Assembly: GCA_027559495.1 (NCBI GenBank)
Contig: JAMXSV010000008.1
Location: 1 to 64,000, forward strand
Direction: 5' to 3'
Length of the DNA stretch: 64,000 nt
From: Aurifilum marmelostoma
Taxonomy: Eukaryota > Ascomycota > Sordariomycetes > Diaporthales > Cryphonectriaceae
Shown one piece after another: positions 1-12,479 of this stretch. Positions within the stretch are counted from its first letter, which is position 1. Each line of letters starts with the position of its first letter. Below the pieces are notes generated by a model. The model was not told the DNA's origin and searched no databases. It was given only the letters and a program-made list of their open reading frames with translations. A program made the position numbers and the translations under genes.

Positions 1-2131
1 ATTAAAGAGTGCTAATTTTCTTAAAATTCTCTTTTTTTAATATTATTTAACTTTAATATAGTAAGCATTTATTTCTTTTTTAAGGCAAATTCTTTAATCT
101 TTTAATTAATATATTTAGTTTTATACTTTATTTTTTAAAGCAATATATAATTTTAAAGCTAAAATAGAATAATAATTTAGCTTATTAGGCCTATCTTCTA
201 TTTAGTAGCTTAATTATTATAAAATATTTTAAATTTTTATAATTTATAATAATCTTTATTAGTAATTATACTTTCTTAAGCTTAAAATACTATTTTTTAA
301 AATAGCAAATAATTACTATAAATTCCTTATTATAGATTTTATAATTGCATTTTATAATTAAATACTTTTTAGAAAAATACACTATTAGTTTTAAAATGCT
401 ATTATTAAGATACTATTTTTTAAAATAGTAAATAATTACTAAAAGTTCCTTATTATAGATTTTATAATTGCATTTTATAATTAAATGCTTTTTAGAAAAA
501 TATATTATTAGTTTTAAAATGCTATTATTATTATATTATAATAATATCTTTATAAATATAAAATTAAAAGTATTAGTTTTAATAATTACTATTTTTTAGT
601 TAAATAAAATGAAAATAAATGCTTATATAAAAGCTTTTTTTAGCCTTTTTAAGATATTTTTATAAATTTAGTTAAATAGAAATAGAATATTTTTTTATAT
701 TAAGCAGATAAGTAGTATAATAATTCTAGAGAAATTTTAGATAAATTTTTTATAAAAGTTTCTAAATTTAATAAATACTTAAATATTTATTAAGTAAATT
801 AATATCTTTTATATTATAATAGTTTTAATTTTCTTAAAATTTATTTAAATTTTATAAATGCTTATAATTAGGCTAAAGATAATAATTTCTTTTATAAAGA
901 ACTTATACTTTTCTAGCTTAATATATAAGCTAGCTTTTTTTAAAGCTATTAAAATAAAATAGAAATGCTATTTATATTTTAAGCAAATATAATTATAAAT
1001 TAGAATATTATTTAGATAAGCAATATAAAATATATCTAAATAATTTCTTAATATATTATTAATAAATTATTAAAATATTACTAAAGCTTTTATAAAGCTA
1101 AATAGTATAATTAAGATTTTAAATAAGCTAAATTAAATATAAAAAGTAATTAAACATTTCTTATTTTTATAAATATAGATATTATTAAAAGCTAAAATAA
1201 TATTAATTTTAAAGAAGTACTTTATTCCTTTTAGATTATTTAGTAATTTTTTAGTTAGAAATAGAAAATATTAGTTTTTTATAATAATATTATTTAAAGC
1301 TTAATAATTTATATAGAACTATAAGCTATTATTTAGCTTTATAATAAATAAAATAAGCAAAGTAATAAATAATAAGCTAAAGTATATAAACCCTTTTTGC
1401 AAGTTCTTCTTAAGCTATTTATAGAGTATAATTAGCTTATTTTATAATATAATATATAGTAGGCTAAAGAGTATAGTCTTTTCTTTTTAAAGCTAAATAT
1501 AATAATTATAAAGGTAATAAGGAGAAAGCCTTTTAGCTTTTTTTAAGAAGAAAATATTTGCAAAATTTTATAATTTAATAAGTAAGTAATTAGCTAATTT
1601 AGCAATAGTTTTAATAGCTAAAGCATAATTAATATCTTCTAGAATAATAGTAAATAAGCAGCAATTCTTTCTATAGATATAAGCTATATTTGCTTATAAT
1701 AAGATAATAGCGATATTATAGCAATATAGGATCTTAGATATAGAGAAGCTTTAGAGAGAGTAGGCAGTTTAGAGGATATCTTAAAAGGCTTTAGTTTTTA
1801 TTAGGCAGCTAAAAATATTATAGTATTTTTAGCAATACTTGCTATTAAAGGTAATTATATATAAAGTAAATTAAATAATAGAGTTATATTAATTAAGCTA
1901 TAGCATTCTTAGGATTATTAAATAGTAAGCAAGCTAGATTATAAATAGCTTTAGCTTTTTCTAGTAGTAATTATTAATTTAGTAAATAGTAGAAATATAA
2001 TATAATATTTTTCTATTTTTAGCAAAGTATTTATTAAATATTTTAATTTTAAATACTCTTTTTAGAAAAAGTAGAAAAAGATAGTACTTATAAGCTTAGC
2101 TTTTATTAATAAAAGCTTTTTCTTTAATATT
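1..2131. other. Mutated repeat DNA, element not identified
   Basis: AT-rich sequence without any open frame or domain that I can recognise. It includes a tandem duplication at 288-533. It is probably one or more old transposon copies, but no terminal repeats or target duplications could be placed. Confidence 0.6.
288..533. repeat. 123-bp tandem duplication
   Basis: Two adjacent copies with a period of 123 bp (about 288-410 and 411-533). Each begins TACTATTTTTTAAAATAG and ends near AAAATGCTATTATTA. They differ at a handful of positions. No coding content is visible. Confidence 0.85.
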
Positions 2132-2840
2132 AATATAAGTATAAAAATTATAATTAAGCTATCGTATTATGTAAGCTTATAATATTATAACCTATACTAT
2201 AAAATTCTTTATAATTTAAGCACTATAAATATATATTTCTTTTTATAATAACTGCTCAAATAATAAAGGAAAATAATAAAATATATAAATAAATATATAT
2301 AATAATATATAACTATTTTCCTTAATATTTTAATAACTATACGAGCTATAGTGCTAGGGTTAATATATTAATAATCACTATACCCTATATAGTGATATAA
2401 GATATGATTATGTAAGTATCTGATTACGTAAGCTGATTACGTAAATAGAAGGTGCTGGAATATTTAAGAAGTAGCGAGGTAGCGAAAGCAAAAAGGTTAT
2501 TGTAATATCTATTTCTCCTTAGCCCTCTTAAGGGAATAACTAATATATATAAATAAAACGTTAATTTCAAATAACTAATAAATGCTTATAAATCAAAGCT
2601 ATTGCTTAGAAATCAATAGCTATAGAATATTCAAGAAAACTAGTATAGGAAAACTATATATATCTGCCTTCCCTCCTCTGTTCCTAAGGAAGGAAATAAT
2701 AATAATAATAATAAGGCAAATAATATAATAATAATTAATTCTTCTTACTATTCCTCTTTTAGAAAAGCTTCTTAAGTAATTATCTAAGCTAATTACCTAA
2801 TCCCCTCAATCCTTAAATAATCTTATTAATTCTCTAAGAA
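2132..2840 (+). repeat. 0.7-kb direct repeat, copy A
   Basis: This copy matches 3951-5185 over its full length once the solo LTR inside the second copy is removed (about 700 bp each). The same features occur in the same order: an ATAAGTATAAAA-like left end, GAGCTATAGTGCTAGGGTTA in the middle, GTAGCGAGGTAGCGAAAGC, and CTAAGAA at the right end. The two copies are about 1.1 kb apart in the same orientation, so they could be LTRs of a short element or two solo LTRs. Terminal TG/CA and a target duplication could not be fixed. Copy A preserves the empty site for the LTR insertion in copy B. Confidence 0.75.
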
Positions 2841-3950
2841 TTAAAGTTAATTAAAGTATAAATTATTAGAGTTTTTTTAGAAATAGTTAAGTATATTAAG
2901 AAAATTAATATATTTAAGTATTAATTTTTCTCTTTTTTAATTAATAGTTTAGTAATAATAGTAATAGAAATATAGAATTTATGCAAAATAGCCTTATTTC
3001 TTTTGCTTAATTCTCTTAAACTAATAAATTTAGTAAGACTATTAGCTTAAGCTTAGAAGCAACTTATTTTAAGCTTACTTTATTTAATAAATTAATATTT
3101 AAAAAGAGCTTATATATATTTTATAAGAAACTATTAATAAAAAGAAAATTAAGTAAGCAATTTTATAGCTAAGCTAGCAAGCTAAAAGTATTAGGCTTAT
3201 AAGCAAGAATAGCTAAAGTATATATTAAGCTTAGAATAGTTAGCTATATAATAGCTAGTTAAGCTGCAATAGTAGCATTTATAGCAGTCCTTTTAGCTAT
3301 TTCCTTGCCTTTAAAAGCTAAAATCTGTTAAATTACTCTAAAAGCTTAATAGTAACATTATCTTAAAGAAAGAATATTCTTTTAATAATAAATTTAAAGT
3401 AGCTAAAAAGTATAAAGTAGTAGTAAAGATAATATTTTAGGTATAAGAGATTTATTATTAATGCTAGTAATATTAATTATTTAGAATTTATAAATAGTAA
3501 ATATACTTATTATATTCTTTAAAAAGCAGAAAATTATATAAAAGTATATTTTATAATTTGCAAAAAATGCCTTAAAATAGTAAAAAGATTAAAGTAATAT
3601 TTAATATATTTTCCTTTAAAGCTAAATATTAGAATTTTAAATAATATATACTAAAGTTCTAATTGCATTATTTTAATTAATATAGCTTATTTTAAGCATT
3701 TTATATTTTATTTAAATTCTTAAAAATATTTTCTAAATATTTTAATATAGCTAACTAATTTATAAATTAGAAAACTCTTTAAATTATCTTAAATAGAATT
3801 AGCTTATATACTTTCTTAATTAAGCAGCTAGTAATATAGATTAGATATATAAAAAAGATAAAGAATTAGTTTATATTTATTATTATCTTTATATAAATCT
3901 ATTATATAAATTTATAAAGATTATTATAGAAGCTATTAAACTTATTAAGA
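2841..3950. other. AT-rich spacer between the 0.7-kb direct repeats
   Basis: About 1.1 kb of heavily mutated sequence with no readable domain. If the flanking repeats are LTRs this would be the internal part of a small, possibly non-autonomous element, but nothing in it confirms that. Confidence 0.4.
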
Positions 3951-5185
3951 TTATAAGTATAAAATTATAATTAAGCTATTATATTATATAAGCTTATAAT
4001 ATTATAACCTATACTATAAAATTCTCTATAATTTAAGCACTATAAATATATATTTCTTTTTATAATAACTGCTCAAATAATAGAGGAAAATAACAAAATA
4101 TATAAATAAATATATATAATAATATATTATAACCCATCCAACATGCAGGTCACAACAAAGATTGCGGCACAGCACTAAGGCTACACAGAACGGATCATAG
4201 AGAGCCGAGAGTCTAATACTCTAGGATAGAACTAGCATAACGAGATTATATAAGCTAAGATTAGGGTTATAAAGGTTGCTTAGTCGAAGAAGTTGATATT
4301 AACTCTATCGACTAGTCGAAGGAATCAGTATTAACTTGGTTAACTAGTTAAAGGATCTAATATTAACTCTAGCTTACCCTTGCTAGGAAGAAACTAATAC
4401 TACTAACAAAGAACTAAAGAACGGGTTATATAAGGGATATATTCGCTACTATTAGATAGATTTAGTATATAGCTCTTTAATCGTTAATCTAAGTATTACT
4501 TCTAATATAAGTAATAGCTTTACTGCTAGTAATATACTGCAGAAGACTTTTGGAAATTGTTTCTATATTCTTTAGATTATACTTTAATATCCTTCTTGCT
4601 AATATAAACCCTTATGTACTTATTGTATACCCTGGTTACAGCAGTGCTTATTATATAATATATAACTATTTTCCTTAATATTTCAATAACTATACGAGCT
4701 ATAGTGCTAGGGTTAATATATTAATAATTACTATACCCTATATAGTGATATAAGATATGATTATGTAAATACCTGATTAGATAAGCTAGTTACGTAAATA
4801 GAAGGTACTGGAATATTCGAGAAGTAGCAAGGTAGCGAAAGCAAAAAGCTTATCGTAATATATATTTCTCCTCAGCCCTCTTAAGGGAATAACTAATATA
4901 TACGAATAAAACGAATAAAACGTTAATTTCAAATAACTAACAAATGCTTAGAAATCAACAGCTATAGAACATTCGAGAAAACTAGTATAGGAAAACTATA
5001 TATATCTGCCTTCCCTCCTCCGTTCCTAAGGATAGAAATAACAACAACAACAAAAAAAGGGCAAATAATATAACAACAATTAACCCTTCTTACTATTCCT
5101 CTTTTGGAAAAGCTTCCTAAGTGATTATCTAAGCTGATTACCTAATCTTCTCAATCCTCAAATAACCTAATTAGTCCTCTAAGAA
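3951..5185 (+). repeat. 0.7-kb direct repeat, copy B, split by a solo LTR
   Basis: Second copy of the repeat seen at 2132-2840. Its left part is 3951-4124 and its right part resumes at 4656 after the solo LTR. The junction carries TAATA on both sides and matches the uninterrupted sequence of copy A around 2300-2325. Confidence 0.75.
4125..4655 (+). repeat. Solo LTR of the Ty3/gypsy family, 531 bp
   Basis: It aligns end to end with the LTRs at 6030-6560, 13394-13924 and 20541-21071 and has exactly the same length. It starts TATTATAACCC (mutated from TGTTATAACCC) and ends GCTTATTATA (from GCTCATTACA). It is flanked by the 5-bp target duplication TAATA (4120-4124 and 4656-4660). A TATA-like box sits at 4427-4434. 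It is less mutated than the other copies, keeping many CCA, ACA and TCA triplets. It most likely arose by LTR-LTR recombination that removed the internal region. Confidence 0.93.
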
Positions 5186-5421
5186 AGATTAAAGAGTTAT
5201 TTAAAAAGATAAGCAAAGTTAAAAGATTAAATATTAGCAAAAGAAAGTAATATTATAATATTATTTATTTAAGATTTAGTAAGAATTATATAATTAGAAA
5301 TTTAGATAAAAGCAATTATAATTAGTTAAATTAGCTTAAAAGCTTTTCTTTTATTAATCTTATCTATTAAAAGATTCTCTAAAGCCTCTTTTAATTAGCA
5401 TTATTAGTATTAAATAATAAT
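5186..5421. other. AT-rich remnant DNA
   Basis: Short heavily mutated stretch between the 0.7-kb repeat and a solo LTR of the second family. No recognisable content. Confidence 0.5.
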
Positions 5422-5426
5422 ATTAT

Positions 5427-5649
5427 TGTCACAGGCTGAGGCCGTATATGGGGCTTCGGCAGCCACCGAAGCCAGGAACGCCACACGACGCGCCACACGA
5501 CACGCACGCTACGCCACACCCACAGAGTAGCTCTTTAGCTGCTCGCAGGTGGAAAATTCCTCATCTTTCTTCTATTACTCCCTAAGCTAGAATATTCACA
5601 GTAATAGACCCCCAATTAGGTGCACACCCCCTTGGCCAGGCCTTTCACA
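5427..5649 (+). repeat. Solo LTR of a second family, 223 bp, barely mutated
   Basis: It starts TGTCACAGG and ends CTTTCACA, the usual TG...CA ends, and is flanked by the perfect 5-bp duplication ATTAT (5422-5426 and 5650-5654). It is GC-richer than its surroundings and keeps many CpA and CpG sites. A strongly mutated relative lies at 21796-22015. No internal region of this family is present in the window. Confidence 0.85.
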
Positions 5650-5654
5650 ATTAT

Positions 5655-6024
5655 ACTTTATTATCTTAATATAAAGATTTTAAACTTTCTAATTTAGAAT
5701 AATTCTATTTTTTTCTAAAATTATAATATAATAATTAAGATTTTATAAGTAAAAAAGCTATTTTAAAGCATATTAGGCTATATAATCTGCTAGCGCCTTA
5801 AGTATCTTTATTGCTAGCAGCAATGCTAAATAAATTATTATTATTGCTATTTAAAGAAAGAAGCTATATAGTATTATAATAGCAGTAAAGCAATTAAGCA
5901 AATAGTAAGTAAGCGAATTTAGGATTCTATTTATTATAAACTAATAGGCACTATCTTTAGGCAAATATAGGCTAAGTAGTTAAGATATAGCTTAAAGAGC
6001 TATAATATAGAATAAGTAGATAGG
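5655..6024. other. AT-rich remnant DNA left of the gypsy element
   Basis: Mutated sequence between the second-family solo LTR and the target duplication of the large retroelement. The right edge carries the GCTAG target site (6025-6029). Nothing else is recognisable. Confidence 0.5.
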
Positions 6025-6029
6025 GCTAG

Positions 6030-6560
6030 TGTTATAACCCATCCAATATGCAGGTCACAATAAAGATTGCAGCACAGCACTAAGGCCATACGGAACAGAT
6101 TATAGGAAGCTAAGAGTCTAATACTCTAGGATAGAACTAGCATAATAAGATTATATAAGCTAGGGTTAGGGTTATAAAGGTTGCTTAGTTGAAGAAGTTA
6201 ATATTAACTTTATTAACTAGTTAAAAGAATTAGTATTAACTTAGTTAACTAGTTAAAGAATCTAATATTAACTTTAGCCTACCCCTATTAGAAAAGAACT
6301 AATACTACTAATAAAGGACTAAAAAATAGATTATATAAGAAATATATTTGCTACTATTAAATAGATTTAGTATATAGCTTTTTAGTTATTAATCTAAATA
6401 TTACTTCTAATATAAGTAATAGCTTTACTGCTAGTAATATATTGCAAAAGACTTTTAGAAATTATTTCTATATTCTTTAGATTATACTTTAATATCCTTC
6501 TTACTAATATAAACCCTTATATACTTATTATATACTCTAATTATAGTAATGCTTATTATA
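6030..6560 (+). repeat. 5' LTR of retrotransposon 1
   Basis: 531 bp, starting TGTTATAACCC with the original TG kept and ending GCTTATTATA. It contains two telomere-like units (TAGGGTTAGGGTTA at 6161-6174). Many positions are converted to T or A relative to the solo LTR at 4125. Confidence 0.93.
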
Positions 6561-6599
6561 TTTTAATAACTTTTATTTAAGAATAGTTTAGTATATTCT

Positions 6600-9500
6600 G
6601 CCTTAAGCAATATAGAAATATAATAGCTCTAGGAACTCTATTCTCTTCTAGCAGTAGGGCTGCTACTACTAATAAACTAATGAATTAAGTATAGCTCCTT
6701 ATGCAGTATATTAATAAACTGCATATTTATTAGCAATAGTAGAAAGCTATAATCTAATTCTAGCAAGCTTAATTTCTTACTTAAGAGCAGATTAGTAACT
6801 CTAATGCTATAGCAGCTATTAAAAACTATAAAATAAATAAATCTATTATATTTAATAAAAACTAAAAAATGCTTTAGGGATTTCTTACTTAATGCAAGGC
6901 ATACTTCTTGCACTATGCCTCTTAATTTACTATAAAGTTAGAAAAGACTATCTTTGCAGGAATTTGCTTTAAAGATAATGCTCTTATTTAGTATAAGCCC
7001 TCTCTTAGGAACTACTTAGAGAATATTACTTGCCCTAGCCTTAAAAAAAATATTACTAAAGAAATATTTTAATCCTTTAGCAAATTCGAAAAGGTTCTTA
7101 AGGAAATCTTTAAAAATTCTAATAAGGAAAGGACTATAGCCTAATAACTTATAGCTCTGCAATAAGTTAAATTAGCCTTTATATATATAATTTAATTTAA
7201 GCAACTTGCAGTATAACTCCTATAAGAAGATAGAAACTTTATAAAGTACTACTACTAAGAACTTAAGAATAAAGTTAAAAATAAAATTTCTAAATAGAAT
7301 TAGCTAGAGAACTTTACTATATTCTTTAATATAGCAATCTGCATTAATAATTGCCTCTATAAATAATATATAGAAAAGAAGAAAGGAAACTTATTATAAA
7401 AGTTCTAAGCTAATATAAGCAAAAAGGTGCAAAATTAAAAAAAATTAATCTAAGCACTAGAGCATAGCTTATAATAGCAGTATATATACTAGCCTTATAA
7501 AGCTTAATATTATAAATTAATATAATAAATATCTAGCATAAAATAATAATTAGAGATACTATAATTATAGAAAACTAGAATACTTTGCATAAGATTATTA
7601 ATAATTATAAAAGAAGCAATAGTAATCTATCTAAAAAGGATAATAGCTTAATATTACTATTTAATAAAAACCTAATTAGCTAAATAAAAATATTTTAATA
7701 AAGCAAATAATAAACTTTATTAATTATAATTCTCTTAGTTAGATTATATATTATAATAATAATTGCATATTATACCTCTTAAAGAAAAAAGGTTTAGGAT
7801 AGTTCTTCTAGAAAATTATAGAATAATAGTAGCTTGCTATAGAAAGCAGGGCTTCTGCTAATAATAAATAATTAGATTATTCTACTAACCTTATAGATTA
7901 GGGATCTAAGAAAGGATAGAGCTGGGCTACTATATTATCCTTAGCCTATAATAGGCGCAATAATAATTTAGAAAATATAGACTTTACTTTAGCACTAATA
8001 AAAGAAAATATAATAGAAATACTTATCTTTAAAGAAGAAATACTTTAGAATAAATAGCTAAATAACTTATCTGAATCTATTATGCAATAATATATAGATA
8101 AGTTAGAAGAATTAGTATTAACTAGTTTATATAGCAGTATTAGCTTTTATAATCTAGATGCTAAGAAATAAACTAAGCATCTTATATATAGAATTTCCTT
8201 AAAAAAACTCTTCTAAAATATTCTAATTTAGAACTATAAAGTAGAAAGAATAAAAGATCCTAGAATTAATGCATTTTACTTTAGATATTATTAATTAGCA
8301 TAAATTTTATATATCTATTATAGCTATCAAATTTACTTTAAAGAAAAAGTTAAATATAGATAGTTTTTAATTAAAGAAGAAAGATAAGTTATTTAAGCAT
8401 ATAAGAAATCTAAATTTCGGTTTAGGGAAATACTAGATAAAAAGCATAATAATGCTTTTATTAAACTACTAGAAGATTGCCTAAAGCTTTATATAGAAAG
8501 GAAATATAAATAATAGCAATACTTAGTAGAAAAATGCACTATTTATATATAGAATAAAGCATATGCCTAGCATATATAATAGCATAGCAGAAAGCATTAT
8601 AAGTATATATAATAATAAGCTAGAGCATTAGCCTAGCAAGCAGCTAGAAAAATCCTAAAAGAATAGGATCGCCTATAATAGGACTATAAATAATCAAACT
8701 AGAATAGTCCCTATATAAAGCCTCTAGAATAAATTATACTTATATTATTATTAATATATATATCTATAAAGAAAGATATAATGCTCTATTAAATAGTAGT
8801 GTATAAGAAAATTATATATTCCCAAATATTATTAATATAGTAAAGATACTATAATAGCAGAAGGAGAAGCTCTATATACTTAATACTATAGAAAGAAAGC
8901 TAATTGTATATAATCTAGGTATAGTTAATAAGAAGACTAATTATCTACCTATATAAATATAAGGATATATAATTAAGATTTCTTTTAATATTATAAATAT
9001 AATATATTATAATATAATATTAGGACTTCTATAGCTTAAGAAGCATAATCCTTAAATTAATTAGACTATTAGCTAAATCTCTTAGAAATAAGCTATACCT
9101 AATAGAATAATTATAATTAAAAGCGCAGAATAAAATTTAGTTATTAAGGATAGCTAAGAGAGACGCTTAAATAAGAATTTAATATATATCTCTAAATTAA
9201 TAGGGATTAATAGCTTATAGAGAAGGATTATAAATGCCTTAAATTTATAAAAGAAGATTAAGCATAAATTGGATTTATAAGTAAGCAGAAACTAGTTAGA
9301 AAGACTTAGTTTAGCATAGAGCAATAATAATAGGCAGCAATAATAGAAATAGAAGCTATAGCCTTAGAAACTTAGTTTAGCTTAGAGCAGCTAGGATAGG
9401 CTAAAGAAGCAGATAAATTAAGAATTATAAAGAATTAGGCAAAGCTAATTAGGATATAATATTATTGCAATATTGCCTAAAAATGCTTAATAGTATCTTC

Positions 9501-12330
9501 TATTCCTATAAGTAATAATAATAGAAGAAGAACCCCTATTAATATTTAATAGTATATTATAAGAATACTATAAATTTATTAGATTATTCTTAGGAAAGCA
9601 TAAGAGATTGCTTTCTACTAGAATCTAATTTAATTATAAAATACTTTTTAAAAAAGGAATAAAACTAAAATTTTTCTCTATCTATAAATTAGATAAAGCA
9701 AGGCTTAAAGCACTTAAAGAGTACCTAAATAAAAATCTTAAAAGAGAATATATTAAGGAATTATACTCTCTAGCAAAATATTTAATCTTTTTTATATCTA
9801 AAAAGAATAGCAAACTTAGGCTATATATAGACTTTAAATAACTTAATAATATAATAATTAAGAATTATTATTTTCTGCTAAAAAGCAATAAGCTATAAGA
9901 TAAAATGCAAAGCATATAATAGTTTACTGCGCTTAATCTTAAAGAAGGATACTATTATATATAAATTGCAAAGAAATATAAATAGAAAATAGCTTTTAGA
10001 ACTTGCTATAAATATTATAAATATTATATTATACTATTTAGACTAATTAATGCACTAGCTATATTCTAATATATAATTAATTATATCTTTTGCAAATTTC
10101 TTAATATCTTTATTATTACCTATCTAGATAATATCCTTATTTACTTAAAAAATCTTAAGATATATAAATAATATATGCAAACTATACTATAGATGCTATA
10201 AGATGCTAAGATGCTAATAGAATCTACTAAATATTATTTTTATACTTAGAAAGTAGATTACCTTAAATATACTCTTAAACTAAGCGCAATTTGTATATAA
10301 AAAGATAAAATTAAAGTAATTAAGGATTAGCCTATATCTAAAAACCTTATAAATATTTAAGTATTCCTTAAATATATTAATTTCTATAGATAGTTTATTA
10401 AAAATTATAATAAGGAAATTAAGCCTCTTATAGAATTTATTAAAAAAAAAATACTATTTTATTAGGCAGAAGGATAATAGCAAGTATTTAATAAGATTAA
10501 GAATCTTATATTAAAGAATTTAGTTTGTAAAGAACTAGATCTTAGCAAGGAATTTAAATTATATATAAATGCATTAAACTTTGCTATTAAAGCAGAACTT
10601 AACTAGTATAATAAAAAAGGATAATTAAAATTAATTGCTAACTTCTTAAAAAAGCTTAATAAACTAGAATTGCAATATAGAATACTAGATAAGGAATTTA
10701 TAGCTATTATAGAAGCATTTAAAAAATAGGAATAATATCTTATTAGTATAAAATACTAAATTAAAGTATTCTCTAATTATAAAAATTTTATTATATTTAC
10801 TATAATAAAGATACTTAATAGATAATAAGTAAGATAGGCAAAGTATTTATTATAATTTAATTTTAAAATTATCTATATCTAAGAAAAGGAAAATATTAGA
10901 GCAAATGCTTTTAGTAGAAGATCTAATTATTAGAATAAAATTATAGAAGAAATCTAGAATATCTTTATAATAGATAAGAAAGAAAATCTTATTAATATAT
11001 ATAAGGAACTAAATGCTATCCTTAGAATTAATTAAATAAATAAAGACCTAAAAGATATAACTCTAGAGAAATAAGATTAATATATCTAGAATATATATAA
11101 TGCTTTAGTATATAGATATTAAGAAGTTAAAGCAATTTTAGTATAGATTTTGAGATACTAGAATTTGCTAAGCTTTAAGAAAAGAGTTAAAGATCTTTTG
11201 CAGAATTGCAATAATTGCAAGAAGAATAAGGCAGAAAAATATAAGCTTTATAGATTGCTTTACTTTCTATTAGTACTAAATTTAGTTTAGCAATTAGCTA
11301 GCCTAAACTTTATTATTAAGCTATCTCTCTTATAAAAACCCTTAACTAAAGTATAATTTAATAGCATTCTAGTAGTAGTTTGCAGATTAAGTAAATATAT
11401 TTACTTTCTACTATATAAGAAAAGCAATATAGTAGAAAACCTTATATATATATTTCTTAGAATAATTATAGCTAATTATAGCATATTATAGGAAATTATT
11501 TTAAATAAGAATAGGAAATTTGTATTGAATTTCTAGATCTTACTTATAAAGCAGCTTAAAGTAGCTTATAAAATATTAATTGCATTCTATTTATAAATAA
11601 ATAAATAAATAAAATATATAAATTAAATTCTAGAATAATATCTATACTATTATATTAATTATAAATAAAATAATTAGATTAAATTATTGCTATTAATGCA
11701 GTTTATATATAATAGTATAAATATAAATATAATAAAGATATTATTATTCTATATAGTATATAGATATAACTCTATAGTATACTATAAAATATTACTAGGA
11801 GCAAATATAGAAGTAGCAAATAAGAAAGCTTAAAGGATTTAAAAAATCTATAAAGAACTATAGCAAGAATTTGCATTTATTAGAGAATAAATAATAAGAT
11901 ATATAAATATTAAGAGAATTAAGAGATTAATTCTTAAGAAGGAAGATAAGGTTTATCTTTTTTAATAAAATATTAAAATAAAAAAGATTTAATAATAAGC
12001 TTAATTATAAGAAGTTTAATCTATTTAAGATTTTATAAAAAATCTTACTAGTTAATTATAAACTTGCACTTCCTTATAATATAAGAATATATCTAATTTT
12101 TTATATTTTACTACTTAAGCTAGCAATATAGAATATAAAGATTAATAATAGCATTAAAGTTAAAGATAATAAACTAAAATATAAGATTAGAAAAATCTTT
12201 AAGCATAGAGAATAGAATAATATATTAGAATATCTAATTAAATAGAAAAGCTATTTCTTAAGCAAAAATATATAGAAATCTCTAGAAAATATTATTAATA
12301 TACTAGAATAGCTTATGCAATATTAGTCTA
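6600..12330 (+). pseudogene. gag-pol relic of retrotransposon 1 (Ty3/gypsy with chromodomain)
   Basis: The frame is interrupted by many TAA and TAG codons, most explicable as CAA, CAG or TGG mutated by RIP. Visible landmarks in order: a CCHC zinc-knuckle relic reading CYNYRKLEYF-like near 7551-7590 (gag); reverse transcriptase from about 9600, with a relic of the GLTNAPATF block near 10030-10070 and the active site reading YLDN at 10121-10132 instead of YLDD; an RNase H block reading FAIKAEL near 10575-10600; an integrase core reading SILVVVCRLSKYIYF near 11360-11410; and a chromodomain relic at about 12160-12320. Chromodomains of this family direct insertion to histone-marked chromatin. Not functional. 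Confidence 0.9.
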
Positions 12331-12479
12331 AAAAAGGATAATTATAATAGTAACTAGTTAGCTTATAGAAATATTAAGAATATAGCTTATTAGTTAAAAT
12401 ACCTTACTAGTTAATAAAATAAGCTATTAATTAAAGAAATACTAATTAGAAATAGTATTAGAAAAAAAAATATATTAAG

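Noticed and set aside
6677..6913. 78-codon open frame on the minus strand in the AT block
   Set aside because: It lies antisense to the gag relic of retrotransposon 1, is mostly Leu, Ile, Phe and Ser from AT-rich sequence, and is not conserved as a frame in the second copy.
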